From contig CAZABH010000039.1 of NCBI GenBank assembly GCA_964483585.1, positions 1 to 30,538 on the forward strand: a stretch of 30,538 nucleotides of DNA, given 5' to 3'. The notes beneath the pieces were generated by a model. The model did no database searches and was not told the origin of the DNA. It saw only the letters and a list, made by a program, of their open reading frames with translations. This DNA is from SZUA-430 sp964483585 (GTDB taxonomy: Bacteria > Pseudomonadota > Alphaproteobacteria > Micropepsales > Micropepsaceae). Shown piece by piece: positions 23,152 through 30,538 of this stretch. Positions within the stretch are counted from its first letter, which is position 1; each line of letters starts with the position of its first letter. The position numbers and the translations under genes are program-made.

Positions 23152-25404
23152 TCAGGCGACGGCCGCTTGTGGTCGGCGTCCGCAGTGATTGAGCGCTGTG
23201 CCGGCGATGCGCACACCAGCCTCGCGCAGTATTCCCACGCTGGCCACAAGGGATGGACGCTGGGTCAGGTCCCAGTTCACCACCAGTAGCGCGGTGTCGG
23301 CAAGCTGAGCGAACGCGCGCGTCTCGGGGTGGGTTTGAAGGCACGGTGTGTTGATGATCACGAGGCTGTAGTGCTCGCGCAGGGCCTGCATCAGGCGGTG
23401 CATGGAGCGGGTCGCCGCAAGTTCGGCCGGGTTTGCAGACGTCGCTGCTATGGGCAGGTAGTGCAGCGGCGAATGCCGGTCGCGCCTAATGGCATGGCAG
23501 AGGTCGGCCTCTCCCGACAGGACCTCGACCAAACCATCCTCTGGCGGTGCAGCCCCGAAAGATGCGGGTGCCGCAAATTGTGATGCCAAGTCCGCGCGGC
23601 GGAAATCGGCATCCACGACGAGAACATGCTGGCCTTGGTTCTCGCGGGCGGCGATGCGGCCGAGTGCTACGGCGATGGATGTTGTCCCGGCGCCAGCGTC
23701 TGTCGCGGTGATGGCGATGACACGCTGCCCCGCGTCGGCCATGGACTGCGAGAGGCTTGCATAAAGCGCGCTGAGTGCCGTGCTGACGGCGCTGTGGGGA
23801 TCCTGCAGCAGGCTGTCGCTGAGGCGCGTGGGGGCCGATGCCTCCGGTATCTGGCCGAGATTGGGCAACTTCACAACACGCTCGATATCAGCCCCCCGGC
23901 GCATACCGGTCCTGACAGGTCCTTTCATCAGCGCAATAAAGAATGCCAGCATCGTTGAACCGACCAGCGATGCGCCGAGTGTCATCTGGTGATCGGGAAA
24001 TACCGGCGCTTCGGGCGCCTTTGCGGCTTGGTCGATGCGCATGCCGCCTGTGGACTGCGGCCCCGGTGTAGCTGGCGCGAGCGTGCGCGCGAGGAGGGTC
24101 TCGTAGCGTGCCCGCGCTTCGCGCACGGCTGCCTCTAGCTCGGAGAACTGCTGTGCGGACACCTGCTCGACCTCGAGGGTGGCGGGCCGTGCCTCGCCCT
24201 TCGCCTTGAGATCGCCAAGCGTGCGGCGCGCAGCCGCGATCTCCCTGCCAATGCCCTGCCTCGACGTATTGATGATCTGGACGATGCGGCCATTCAGTAT
24301 GCGCTGCTCGTCCTGAAGCGCGATCGTTTCGGGATGACCCGCACCGAACATCGCTGCCAGCTCTTCTGCCTTGCGGGCAAGGCTGGTCTGCTGCTGATGC
24401 AAGGTGTCGATTTCGTGCGAATCGAGAAGGGCTGCGACAGCCTCCATACCTGCGCCTGTGCGCAGCAGGTCGCCGAGCTTGCGATCGCGTGCCTCGAGGG
24501 CCTCGAGGCGGCGCGTTGCGACAGCAGCCTGGGCATCGAGCTCGGGTGAGCGGGCCGGAGGTTGCACGACTGGCGTTTTGACACCTGCGCGCGCCTGCTC
24601 CAGCTCATCCTGTGCCCGCCGCAGCTGGGCCGCCACTTGAGCCAGCTGCGTCGAGAGCCCCTCGTTGCTTTCCGTTGTGCTCCCGTCCGTCAGGCCTACG
24701 CTGCCATGCAATGTTGGCTGTTCCAGGCGCAGCTGCGCGACGAGTGCATTTGCAATCCTGGCAGCTTTGGCCGGATCCTCGCTCGACCAAGTGATGCGCA
24801 CAGATTTGCCGTCCACCGCAGACACATCCAGCCGCTTGGCAAGCTCGGCGATCAGCGTTGGCTTCAGGGCCAATGCGCCGGTTCCCGGCGGAATGGTGAC
24901 AGTTTGATCGCCCTTGGGCTGCTCGAACCACGTCGAGACCCGGTAGAAGGTGCGGCGGGTGAGTGCTGTATTGATTTCCGGATCGCGCGTCAGGTTCAGT
25001 TTCAGAATGACTTTCTCGGCAAGTTCCCATGAACGCAGGCGCTGCACAGACTGGCGCACGCGTTCGCCGACAGACGGCCCCGCAGGATCAGGCTCGAATG
25101 TGATGATGGCGGATGCCTTGTAGACAGGCGTGAACTGCAGCAGCCCCAGAAAGGTTGCCACCATCGCGAACGCGACGACGCCGAGCATGGTCTTCCACCG
25201 TGCCTGCAGCACCTGAACCACACCGTCCCCGCTTGCGGGTGGTGCCAAGGGGGCGATGGGGGTTGGCGGCAACCTCTGCGGTTGTGGGAGCGGCTGCCTT
25301 GCTGTGGGTACCTGCCCGCCCAACACTGGAGGCGCAGTGCCGGTGCCTTGTCTCGACGGCTGTGGTTCCGGAATCCGGAACGCGCGCATGTCCTGCTTGA
25401 TCAT
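23152..25404 (-). CDS. Wzc/ExoP-like polysaccharide chain-length protein with degraded kinase site
   Basis: 750 aa, polysaccharide co-polymerase family. A Pro-rich cytoplasmic head (1-60) leads to a first membrane helix (about 72-91) and a Wzz domain. A long periplasmic coiled-coil region with a GNVR-type segment (QFSELEAAVREARARYETLL) follows, then a second helix (MTLGASLVGSTMLAFFIALM) and a C-terminal BY-kinase-like domain (about 540-750). The Walker A position reads TDAGAGTTS (568-576), with Thr574 where the ATP-binding lysine belongs. Walker A' VVDADFRR (596-603) is kept, but Walker B reads LVIINTPC (681-688), with Asn685 for the usual Asp. The C-terminus has no tyrosine cluster. Hence probably a chain-length scaffold without autokinase activity. 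Downstream partner is the TPR-like gene; a PPP phosphatase lies upstream. Confidence 0.88.
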   Translation of the reverse strand: MIKQDMRAFRIPEPQPSRQGTGTAPPVLGGQVPTARQPLPQPQRLPPTPIAPLAPPASGDGVVQVLQARWKTMLGVVAFAMVATFLGLLQFTPVYKASAIITFEPDPAGPSVGERVRQSVQRLRSWELAEKVILKLNLTRDPEINTALTRRTFYRVSTWFEQPKGDQTVTIPPGTGALALKPTLIAELAKRLDVSAVDGKSVRITWSSEDPAKAARIANALVAQLRLEQPTLHGSVGLTDGSTTESNEGLSTQLAQVAAQLRRAQDELEQARAGVKTPVVQPPARSPELDAQAAVATRRLEALEARDRKLGDLLRTGAGMEAVAALLDSHEIDTLHQQQTSLARKAEELAAMFGAGHPETIALQDEQRILNGRIVQIINTSRQGIGREIAAARRTLGDLKAKGEARPATLEVEQVSAQQFSELEAAVREARARYETLLARTLAPATPGPQSTGGMRIDQAAKAPEAPVFPDHQMTLGASLVGSTMLAFFIALMKGPVRTGMRRGADIERVVKLPNLGQIPEASAPTRLSDSLLQDPHSAVSTALSALYASLSQSMADAGQRVIAITATDAGAGTTSIAVALGRIAARENQGQHVLVVDADFRRADLASQFAAPASFGAAPPEDGLVEVLSGEADLCHAIRRDRHSPLHYLPIAATSANPAELAATRSMHRLMQALREHYSLVIINTPCLQTHPETRAFAQLADTALLVVNWDLTQRPSLVASVGILREAGVRIAGTALNHCGRRPQAAVA

Positions 25405-25413
25405 GGCGCACAG

Positions 25414-25448
25414 ACCCTGCGCAGCCGCTGCGATGCAGCGGACAGGGT
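25414..25448 (-). promoter_or_regulatory. leader hairpin just upstream of the Wzc-like gene
   Basis: CCGCTGC (25425-25431) and GCAGCGG (25435-25441) form a perfect inverted repeat around GAT, flanked by ACCCTG (25414-25419) and CAGGGT (25443-25448). On the minus strand the whole folds about 10 nt before the start codon, and the only Shine-Dalgarno-like AGGG lies in its outer stem, so it could limit translation. Confidence 0.35.
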
Positions 25449-25544
25449 TGCGTCGTGACTGGCGGCTGCGGCATCACGCATGCGTCGCTCGTCTGTTCCC
25501 ACACCTACACCCTCGCCCACTCCCCAGCTCTGCCGTCCGGTAGA

Positions 25545-25721
25545 TCAGGCTTCTGCTTGTTCAATCACGGCGAACACAAGCGCGATGCGCTCGCGCCTGC
25601 GCACTTCAATGCGGCACGACGGGATACTGCGGTCCCGCAAGGCCCAGAAAAGATCCTTCAAACTTGCCGCGTCGGGCGCTTGACAGCCCTCGCGGCGGAT
25701 GCGCGAGCAATCGCGCCCGCG
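25545..25721 (-). other. displaced coding tail of the small secreted protein
   Basis: In the frame offset from the preceding gene, an open stretch reads GRDCSRIRREGCQAPDAA, then SLKDLFWALRDRSIPSC, and ends with an amphipathic RERIALVFAVIEQAEA and a stop at 25545. Its composition is more protein-like than the Pro/Gly/Arg-rich tail of the overlapping frame. It is best explained as the original C-terminus, separated by one extra base in the TTTT run (complement of 25722-25725). Confidence 0.55.
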
Positions 25722-26025
25722 AAAACGCCTTTTCCAGCGCGCCAGCGTCAGGCCTGCCTTCAATGAATGCAGCAAATGCATCTGACACGGCCTGACGCTC
25801 CTGACAGAAACCACGCTCGGCAAGATAATCACTGATGCCGAAAACATCGGCGATCTGCCGGGGCTGAAGGCGTCCTTCTTCTTCCGCGGCGGCTGCCAGC
25901 GTGGTCATGGCAGCGACGTTCCCAGCGGCGCAGATCTCGATCGTCAGACGCCGTATGTCTTCCTCGGCCGCTGAGGCTGGGCCTGGAAGAACAGCAAGGG
26001 CAATGGCCAACGCCAGGACACGCAA
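25606..26025 (-). CDS. small secreted protein of unknown function, probably frameshifted
   Basis: 139 aa as it stands. TTG at 26025 is the start: it directly opens a signal peptide (RVLALAIALAVLPGPASA) and an in-frame stop lies a few codons upstream. The mature part is helical with two cysteines (about 32 and 74) and no motif I recognise. After about residue 102 (ALEKAFSR) the frame becomes Pro/Gly/Arg-rich and looks non-coding, while the +1 frame continues in good protein to 25545. Removing one T from the TTTT run at 25722-25725 would join both into a 159-aa protein. It lies between the phosphatase gene (125 bp) and the Wzc-like gene, all on one strand. It may be a pseudogene, a sequencing error or a real short form. 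Confidence 0.6.
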   Translation of the reverse strand: MRVLALAIALAVLPGPASAAEEDIRRLTIEICAAGNVAAMTTLAAAAEEEGRLQPRQIADVFGISDYLAERGFCQERQAVSDAFAAFIEGRPDAGALEKAFSRARLLAHPPRGLSSARRGKFEGSFLGLAGPQYPVVPH

Positions 26026-26150
26026 GGGACAATTCTCTCGTCAGATTGATTCGGCATCGATTGTACCCCGCCCTGAGCTGGCGCCCCTACCGAGAGCAGG
26101 TTGTAGAGGCTGATCATCAATATCTTGTGTGGATAGCGGCCGCGACGGCG

Positions 26151-26930
26151 TTACTGACCCGTCGTGAGAAACCGCCGCGTCCGGCCCTCGAGGATCAGTG
26201 CCGAGAGGTTCCCCGAGAAGTAAGCGCCCGTGTCGATCCCGATGCGGTTGGCGCGCTCGACAGGAGCATTCGTCGGCGTGTGGCCATGGACGACGACACG
26301 ACCAAAGCTGGCGTCAGACTCAAGAAAAGCTTCGCGGATCCAGAGAAGATCGCTCTCGGTTTGATCCTCGAGGGCAACGTGGGGTCTCACGCCGGCGTGG
26401 ACAAAGAGATAGTCGCCTATGACGTGATGGAGCCTCAGGTTCTTGAAGAATGAAAGATGCGCTTCGGGCAAGGTCATTGCAAAGGACGCCCTGGTTTCAA
26501 GCCAGTTCGAACCCGGCACGTGAGCGACGCCGTAGCTTTGCAGGGTTGGTACGCCGCCAAACGTTTCCCACATGGGACCGACTTTCGGATCGGCGAGGAA
26601 TTGCAGCATCGCCTCTTCGTGATTGCCCTTGAGACATATCGTCTCGAAGCCCTCGAAGCCCGCGATGAGGCGGGAGACAACGCGTGCGCTGTCGGGACCT
26701 CGATCGACGTAATCACCAAGAAAAACAAGGGTTCTGTGACGGCAGTCTGACTTCTGTGCCTGCGCCTTGATTTGCAGCCAGAGCGATTCAAGAAGATCAA
26801 CGCGCCCGTGGATGTCACCGATCGCTGCGACGAACATGTCGGGTGGCACGCCTGCGCGGGACTGCGCTGTCTCTGGCACCGTGATCTTGCCGGACAGCCT
26901 GTCAAGCCATGCCCTGAACCGTCCATACAC
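26151..26930 (-). CDS. PPP-family serine/threonine-type metallophosphatase
   Basis: 259 aa from a GTG at 26930, which has GGGGGG nine to ten bases upstream; the frame is open to 27104 without family features, so the start is moderately sure. All signature motifs of the binuclear-metal phosphoprotein phosphatases are present: GDIHGR (38-43), GDYVDRG (72-78), GNHEE (102-106), VHAGVRP and VVHGHTP. Such bacterial enzymes dephosphorylate proteins or dinucleoside polyphosphates; the substrate here cannot be told from sequence. It is the first gene of a minus-strand series that includes the Wzc-like protein. A link to polysaccharide control is inference, since classical systems pair Wzc with a low-molecular-weight tyrosine phosphatase instead. 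Confidence 0.9.
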   Translation of the reverse strand: MYGRFRAWLDRLSGKITVPETAQSRAGVPPDMFVAAIGDIHGRVDLLESLWLQIKAQAQKSDCRHRTLVFLGDYVDRGPDSARVVSRLIAGFEGFETICLKGNHEEAMLQFLADPKVGPMWETFGGVPTLQSYGVAHVPGSNWLETRASFAMTLPEAHLSFFKNLRLHHVIGDYLFVHAGVRPHVALEDQTESDLLWIREAFLESDASFGRVVVHGHTPTNAPVERANRIGIDTGAYFSGNLSALILEGRTRRFLTTGQ

Positions 26931-27478
26931 TGGCCGAATCCCCCCCGCGCCTATGCCTAAAGCTTGCGCCTCGGGCGCCCGGAACTCCAGAGCCACAAAA
27001 CCCACGTTTTTGGGGGGGGAGCAGTATCCCCAGACTATCCACAAGGCCCGAGTACGGGGTCGACTCATCAACAGGCGCTGCAACCAAAAGATGCAGGCGT
27101 TCACCCAATGAGCCTGAGACGGTTACCGGGGCGACGGTGTTCGCGCGTGAGGCAACAAACCCACAATCCGATACGCTTGACAGGGGTGCCGCGCGACCTT
27201 TTTTTGTCTGTTTTCCGGGATATTTCGGACACCGAAGCCACTGTATCATGGCTCTGATTTTACATGATGTTTTTGAGACACACAGCAACCCAAATGAGAC
27301 GTTTGGCGTTTGGAACTTATTGCTACGTGCTTCTTCCAGTCTGTAGGCTTGCTCGTGGATGCGAGAGGGTCCGGTGCGTACCGTGATTTCTCAAGCATAT
27401 TGTGTTTGCGGGCCCGTACAAGTGCGAGAGTCGGACTGAAGGGGTTGGCAAGTGGGCAACGTTAAAGGGGGTTCCATC
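26931..27478. promoter_or_regulatory. 548-bp divergent region between phosphatase and second TonB receptor
   Basis: No convincing gene on either strand. Visible are a run of eight G (27012-27019), a single DnaA-box-like CTATCCACA (27035-27043), a TTGACA (27177-27182) without a good -10 at 17 bp, a T-rich stretch (27199-27205) and a small dyad TTCGG-ACA-CCGAA (27224-27236). The receptor's ribosome-binding site AAAGGGGG is at the right end. The right half is more AT-rich, consistent with a receptor promoter and a long leader. I cannot place the promoter. Confidence 0.5.
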
Positions 27479-30400
27479 GTGTTGCATCATGTTGTGAAGA
27501 AGACGTTTAAGTCCGCACTCCTGGCGGGTACAGCTGCGGCTGCCGCCATGGCTGTGACGGCCGTCCCTGCAATCGCGCAGGACGGTGAGAAGGTTGAGAA
27601 GGTGACCGTCACTGGATCGCGCATCAAGCAGCGCGACTTCAAGTCGATCAGCCCGATCGCAACCGTTGGTGCGAAGGAAATCGCGCTCACGGGTACCGTG
27701 AACACGGAAGAGCTGCTGAACACGCTGCCGCAGGTCATCCCGGGCGTCACGATCACGTCGAACAACCCGTCGCTGAACGGCTTCGCCACAGCCGACCTTC
27801 GTGGTCTTGGCGCCGGCCGCACGCTGGTCCTGATCAATGGTCGCCGTGCGAACCCGTCGTCCGCTGGCGGCGCAGTCGACTTGAACACGATCCCTGCTTC
27901 GCTGATTGAGCGTATCGAAGTGATCTCGGGTGGTGCATCTGCCGTGTACGGTGCTGACGCCGTCGCTGGTGCGATCAACTTCATCCTGAAGGACGACTTC
28001 GAAGGGTTCGAAATCGGCGGTGGCTACGGCCAGGCTGAAGACGGCCTTGCCCCTTACTGGGTCGCCGACGCTTTGGTTGGTGGTCAGTTCGATGGCGACC
28101 GCGGTTCGATCGCCCTCGGCCTGCAGTACTATAACCGTACGCCAGCTCTGGCGACGGAGCGTTCCTGGTCGCGCTACGCCGGTCCGGTTCTTTACAATGG
28201 AACGGACACTCTGGTCTCGTTCTCGACTGCTGACCTCAACGCGGGTTACTTCAACATCTTCTCCGGTGGTTCTGCTACCGCTCCGTGGGCATCGATCGGT
28301 GGTTTCTCGACTGCCAATGTAAACTCGGTGTGGTTGTCGCAGCCCGGTGCAGTTGCACTTGATAATGACTGTAACTCCGCGAACGGCACGCAGGCGACGG
28401 GTGGTACGATCCGCTTCCGCGCCGGTGGTGGTATTGCTCCCTTCCAGAGCTGCGCCCACCCCAACTTCACGGGCGGCAATGTTGACAGCGACGGTGATCG
28501 CTACAACTTCGCGCCGGATAACTACCTGATCCTCGGCAACGAGCGCGTGAATGCTTCGGCCTTCGCGAAGTATGACATCCTGCCGAACGGCGAGATGGAA
28601 GCTTTCATCGATGCCATGTTCACGAACACCCGCTCGGAGCAGCAGCTCGCCGCCACGCCGGCGACCGGCCTGCAGGTGAAGTGGGATATCGATCCGGCTG
28701 TTGGCAACGTTGTGGTCAACCCGTACATCGCTGCGCAGCCGTCGCTGCTGTCGCTCGGCCAGCTTCAGTTCGGTGGTGTGGTTGGTGACAGCTCCGGCCT
28801 CGACAACCGCTTGTTCACGATGAACATTCGTACGACCCAGGTGGGCAACCGCGTCGGTCGCTATGAAACGAACGCCTTCGGCACGACGCAGGGTCTGCGC
28901 GGTACGATGCCGTCGATCGATTGGGATTGGGAACTCTTCCACTCCTATGCTCGCAACTCGACCACAGTCGAGAACGACAACAATATCGGTCGCACCGCGT
29001 TCACGCAGCTGCTGAACGCCTGTAATACGACCTCGACCGCTTCGCAGGCGGCTCCGCTGGGTTCGGTTCCAGGTTGCGTGTTCCCTTACAACAGCGCTGC
29101 AGGCACGGCCTTCACGCCGACAGCCACTGCGAACAACCCTCTCGGGTTCTTTGCGCTGTCGCCGGCGATGGTTGAGTTCATCCGCATCAACTCCACGGAT
29201 ATCATCACCTACGAGCGTACGATGGTTTCCGGTAACGCGACTGGTGACGTTGCGGACCTTTGGGGTGAGGGTATGATCACGGCGGCCGTCGGTTTTGAAT
29301 ACCGCGCGGAAGAGCTGAACAACCGTACCGACCCGGCGAAGGGCTCGGGTGACATCATCGGCTTCAACGCCGCTGAGAGCATCTCGGGAAGCTTCGACGT
29401 GTACGAGTTCTACGGCGAAGTTCAGGTGCCGCTGATCACCGGCGAAACCCTGTTCGAGAACCTTTCGGTGACTGGCGGCTACCGCAAGTCCGACTACTCG
29501 ACGGGTGCGGGCATCACCGAGACCTGGAAGTACGGCGCTGAGTGGTCGCCGTTCAGCTGGCTCTCGTTCCGCGCGGTCGAGAACCACGCGGTTCGCGCGC
29601 CTTCGGCTTTCGAACTGTTCCGCAATGGTGACCAGAACTTCCCGTCCTACGCCGATCCTTGCGACAAGGACGTCCCGGGTGGCCCGAATGTGGCCGCTTG
29701 TACGGCTTGGTTTGCTCAGGCCGGCGTTGTGTATCCGGGAGCGTTTGACCAGCCCAACGCCCAGGTCCAGGCATTCCTGTTCGGTAACCCGAACCTGACG
29801 CCGGAAGTTGCTGACACGCTGACCTATGGCGTGGTCTTCAACCCTGACTGGTGGCCGGTTGGTACGCTGGGTCTGTCGGTCGATCGCTACGAGATCGAAC
29901 TTGACAACCAGATCGGCCAGCGCTCGATCTCGCAGGTCCTGAACGGCTGTCGCGATGCGATCATTGCCAATGGCAATGTTTATCCCGTCGGAAACGAGTT
30001 CTGCGACGCGGTTAGCCGCGATCCGCTCGCAACGGCCGCTGGTGCGGTTGGTGCGATCGACCTGTCTCTCGCCAACTTCCAGGGTGTCTCGCTCTACTCG
30101 GGTATTGACGCCAACTTGAAGTGGTCGTGGGCTTGGGAGGAAGATCTGGGTCTGCCTGGTACCTTCGGCATCTCGTCCCTCTACACCTGGGTGGACGAAG
30201 CTGGCGGCGCTCAGGGGCTGTACGTTGGCAGCGTCGGTGGAATCACCTCGGAGCACAAGGCTGCGACGAGCTTCACTTACGATGTTGATGACTGGAGCTT
30301 CCTGGTTCGCTGGAACTACTTCAGCTCCACGCAGGACGACGTGTTCGGTGTTACCACCATCCCGGCGTTCAACTATTACGACTTCGGTGCACGCTGGAGC

Positions 30401-30538
30401 GTCACGAGCGACATCGACTTCTCGTTCGGTATCGACAACGTGACCGACGAACAGCCCTTCGTCTGGGACGGCGCGAACGCAAGTGGCCAGTTCAACACGG
30501 ACGGCTCGACGTTTGACCAGCTCGGTCGTTCGTACCGC
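27479..30538 (+). CDS. TonB-dependent receptor (3' end outside window)
   Basis: Open through 1020 codons to the right edge without a stop. It starts with GTG at 27479, with AAAGGGGG eight bases upstream. The signal peptide ends AVPAIA (about residue 33), followed by a TonB-box-like EKVTVTGSRI. The plug has LLNTLPQVIPGV, DLRGLGAGRTLVLINGRRAN and RIEVISGGASAVYGADAVAG, then INFILKDDFEGFEIGGGYG. This is the large receptor type common in Caulobacterales and Sphingomonadales, often for oligosaccharides or other organic nutrients, but no substrate gene lies beside it here. The visible end (IDNVTDEQPFVWDG, then DQLGRSYR) is the penultimate barrel strands; only about ten residues should be missing. 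An acidic DSDGD loop lies near residue 336. Confidence 0.93.
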   Translation, partial: MLHHVVKKTFKSALLAGTAAAAAMAVTAVPAIAQDGEKVEKVTVTGSRIKQRDFKSISPIATVGAKEIALTGTVNTEELLNTLPQVIPGVTITSNNPSLNGFATADLRGLGAGRTLVLINGRRANPSSAGGAVDLNTIPASLIERIEVISGGASAVYGADAVAGAINFILKDDFEGFEIGGGYGQAEDGLAPYWVADALVGGQFDGDRGSIALGLQYYNRTPALATERSWSRYAGPVLYNGTDTLVSFSTADLNAGYFNIFSGGSATAPWASIGGFSTANVNSVWLSQPGAVALDNDCNSANGTQATGGTIRFRAGGGIAPFQSCAHPNFTGGNVDSDGDRYNFAPDNYLILGNERVNASAFAKYDILPNGEMEAFIDAMFTNTRSEQQLAATPATGLQVKWDIDPAVGNVVVNPYIAAQPSLLSLGQLQFGGVVGDSSGLDNRLFTMNIRTTQVGNRVGRYETNAFGTTQGLRGTMPSIDWDWELFHSYARNSTTVENDNNIGRTAFTQLLNACNTTSTASQAAPLGSVPGCVFPYNSAAGTAFTPTATANNPLGFFALSPAMVEFIRINSTDIITYERTMVSGNATGDVADLWGEGMITAAVGFEYRAEELNNRTDPAKGSGDIIGFNAAESISGSFDVYEFYGEVQVPLITGETLFENLSVTGGYRKSDYSTGAGITETWKYGAEWSPFSWLSFRAVENHAVRAPSAFELFRNGDQNFPSYADPCDKDVPGGPNVAACTAWFAQAGVVYPGAFDQPNAQVQAFLFGNPNLTPEVADTLTYGVVFNPDWWPVGTLGLSVDRYEIELDNQIGQRSISQVLNGCRDAIIANGNVYPVGNEFCDAVSRDPLATAAGAVGAIDLSLANFQGVSLYSGIDANLKWSWAWEEDLGLPGTFGISSLYTWVDEAGGAQGLYVGSVGGITSEHKAATSFTYDVDDWSFLVRWNYFSSTQDDVFGVTTIPAFNYYDFGARWSVTSDIDFSFGIDNVTDEQPFVWDGANASGQFNTDGSTFDQLGRSYR

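Noticed and set aside
26128..27043. CTATCCACA-type DnaA-box-like sites flanking the phosphatase gene (26128-26136 reversed, 27035-27043), possible origin
   Set aside because: Only two imperfect sites 900 bp apart, with no cluster, no AT-rich unwinding region and no origin-associated genes.
27323..30256. A 977-codon open frame antisense to the second TonB receptor
   Set aside because: Its product has Arg/Val/Asp-rich composition without domains or a signal, and the opposite strand encodes a clear receptor. Codon bias of the receptor (avoidance of TTA, CTA and TCA) explains the lack of antisense stops.

Overview
The window is GC-rich and densely coding. It reads as a chromosomal segment of an alphaproteobacterium. 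The evidence is the order lptD-surA-pdxA-rsmA facing a fabD-fabG-acpP-fabF-mltG-yicC-gmk cluster, a gene order familiar from that class, plus two large TonB-dependent receptors of the kind abundant in Caulobacterales, Hyphomonadaceae and Sphingomonadales. I cannot fix the family or genus from the sequence alone. I see no tRNA, rRNA, CRISPR array, insertion sequence or phage gene.

Layout. (1) 1-5585, plus strand: outer-membrane biogenesis and housekeeping, with lptD (5' end outside the window), surA, pdxA and rsmA, the last two overlapping. (2) 5537-11590, minus strand: the fatty-acid synthesis core fabD, fabG, acpP, fabF, then mltG (peptidoglycan), yicC (RNase) and gmk. gmk ends inside the tail of rsmA. 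(3) 11655-15505: a polysaccharide module. A multi-pass O-antigen ligase/polymerase-like protein lies upstream of the fab cluster on the same strand. It is divergent from a TviB-type UDP-sugar dehydrogenase followed by a CapI-type UDP-glucuronate 4-epimerase. (4) 15506-20071: a phosphate-scavenging pair. A Tat-exported PhoD phosphatase is divergent from a TonB-dependent receptor, and the 392-bp gap between them holds three Pho-box-like half-sites in 11-bp phase. (5) 20072-21163: a short stretch with stacked terminators and a possible small RNA, then a secreted Trp-rich protein containing an exact 108-bp tandem duplication. (6) 21301-27104: galE, then on the minus strand a PPP-family phosphatase, a small secreted protein that looks frameshifted, a Wzc-like chain-length protein with a degraded ATPase site, and a small membrane-anchored TPR-like protein. 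(7) 27479-30538: a second TonB-dependent receptor that runs off the right edge.

How the parts fit. Regions 1-2 make and export envelope material: lipid chains, LPS insertion, OMP chaperoning and septal glycan processing. Regions 3 and 6 supply nucleotide sugars (UDP-uronates, UDP-galactose) and polymerisation or chain-length functions for a surface polysaccharide, though no glycosyltransferase or flippase is inside the window. Region 4 looks like an organophosphate-uptake unit. The items most worth a second look are the Wzc homologue lacking the Walker A lysine and the Walker B aspartate, the Trp-rich repeat protein, the candidate small RNA at about 20104-20226, and the three-half-site Pho box.
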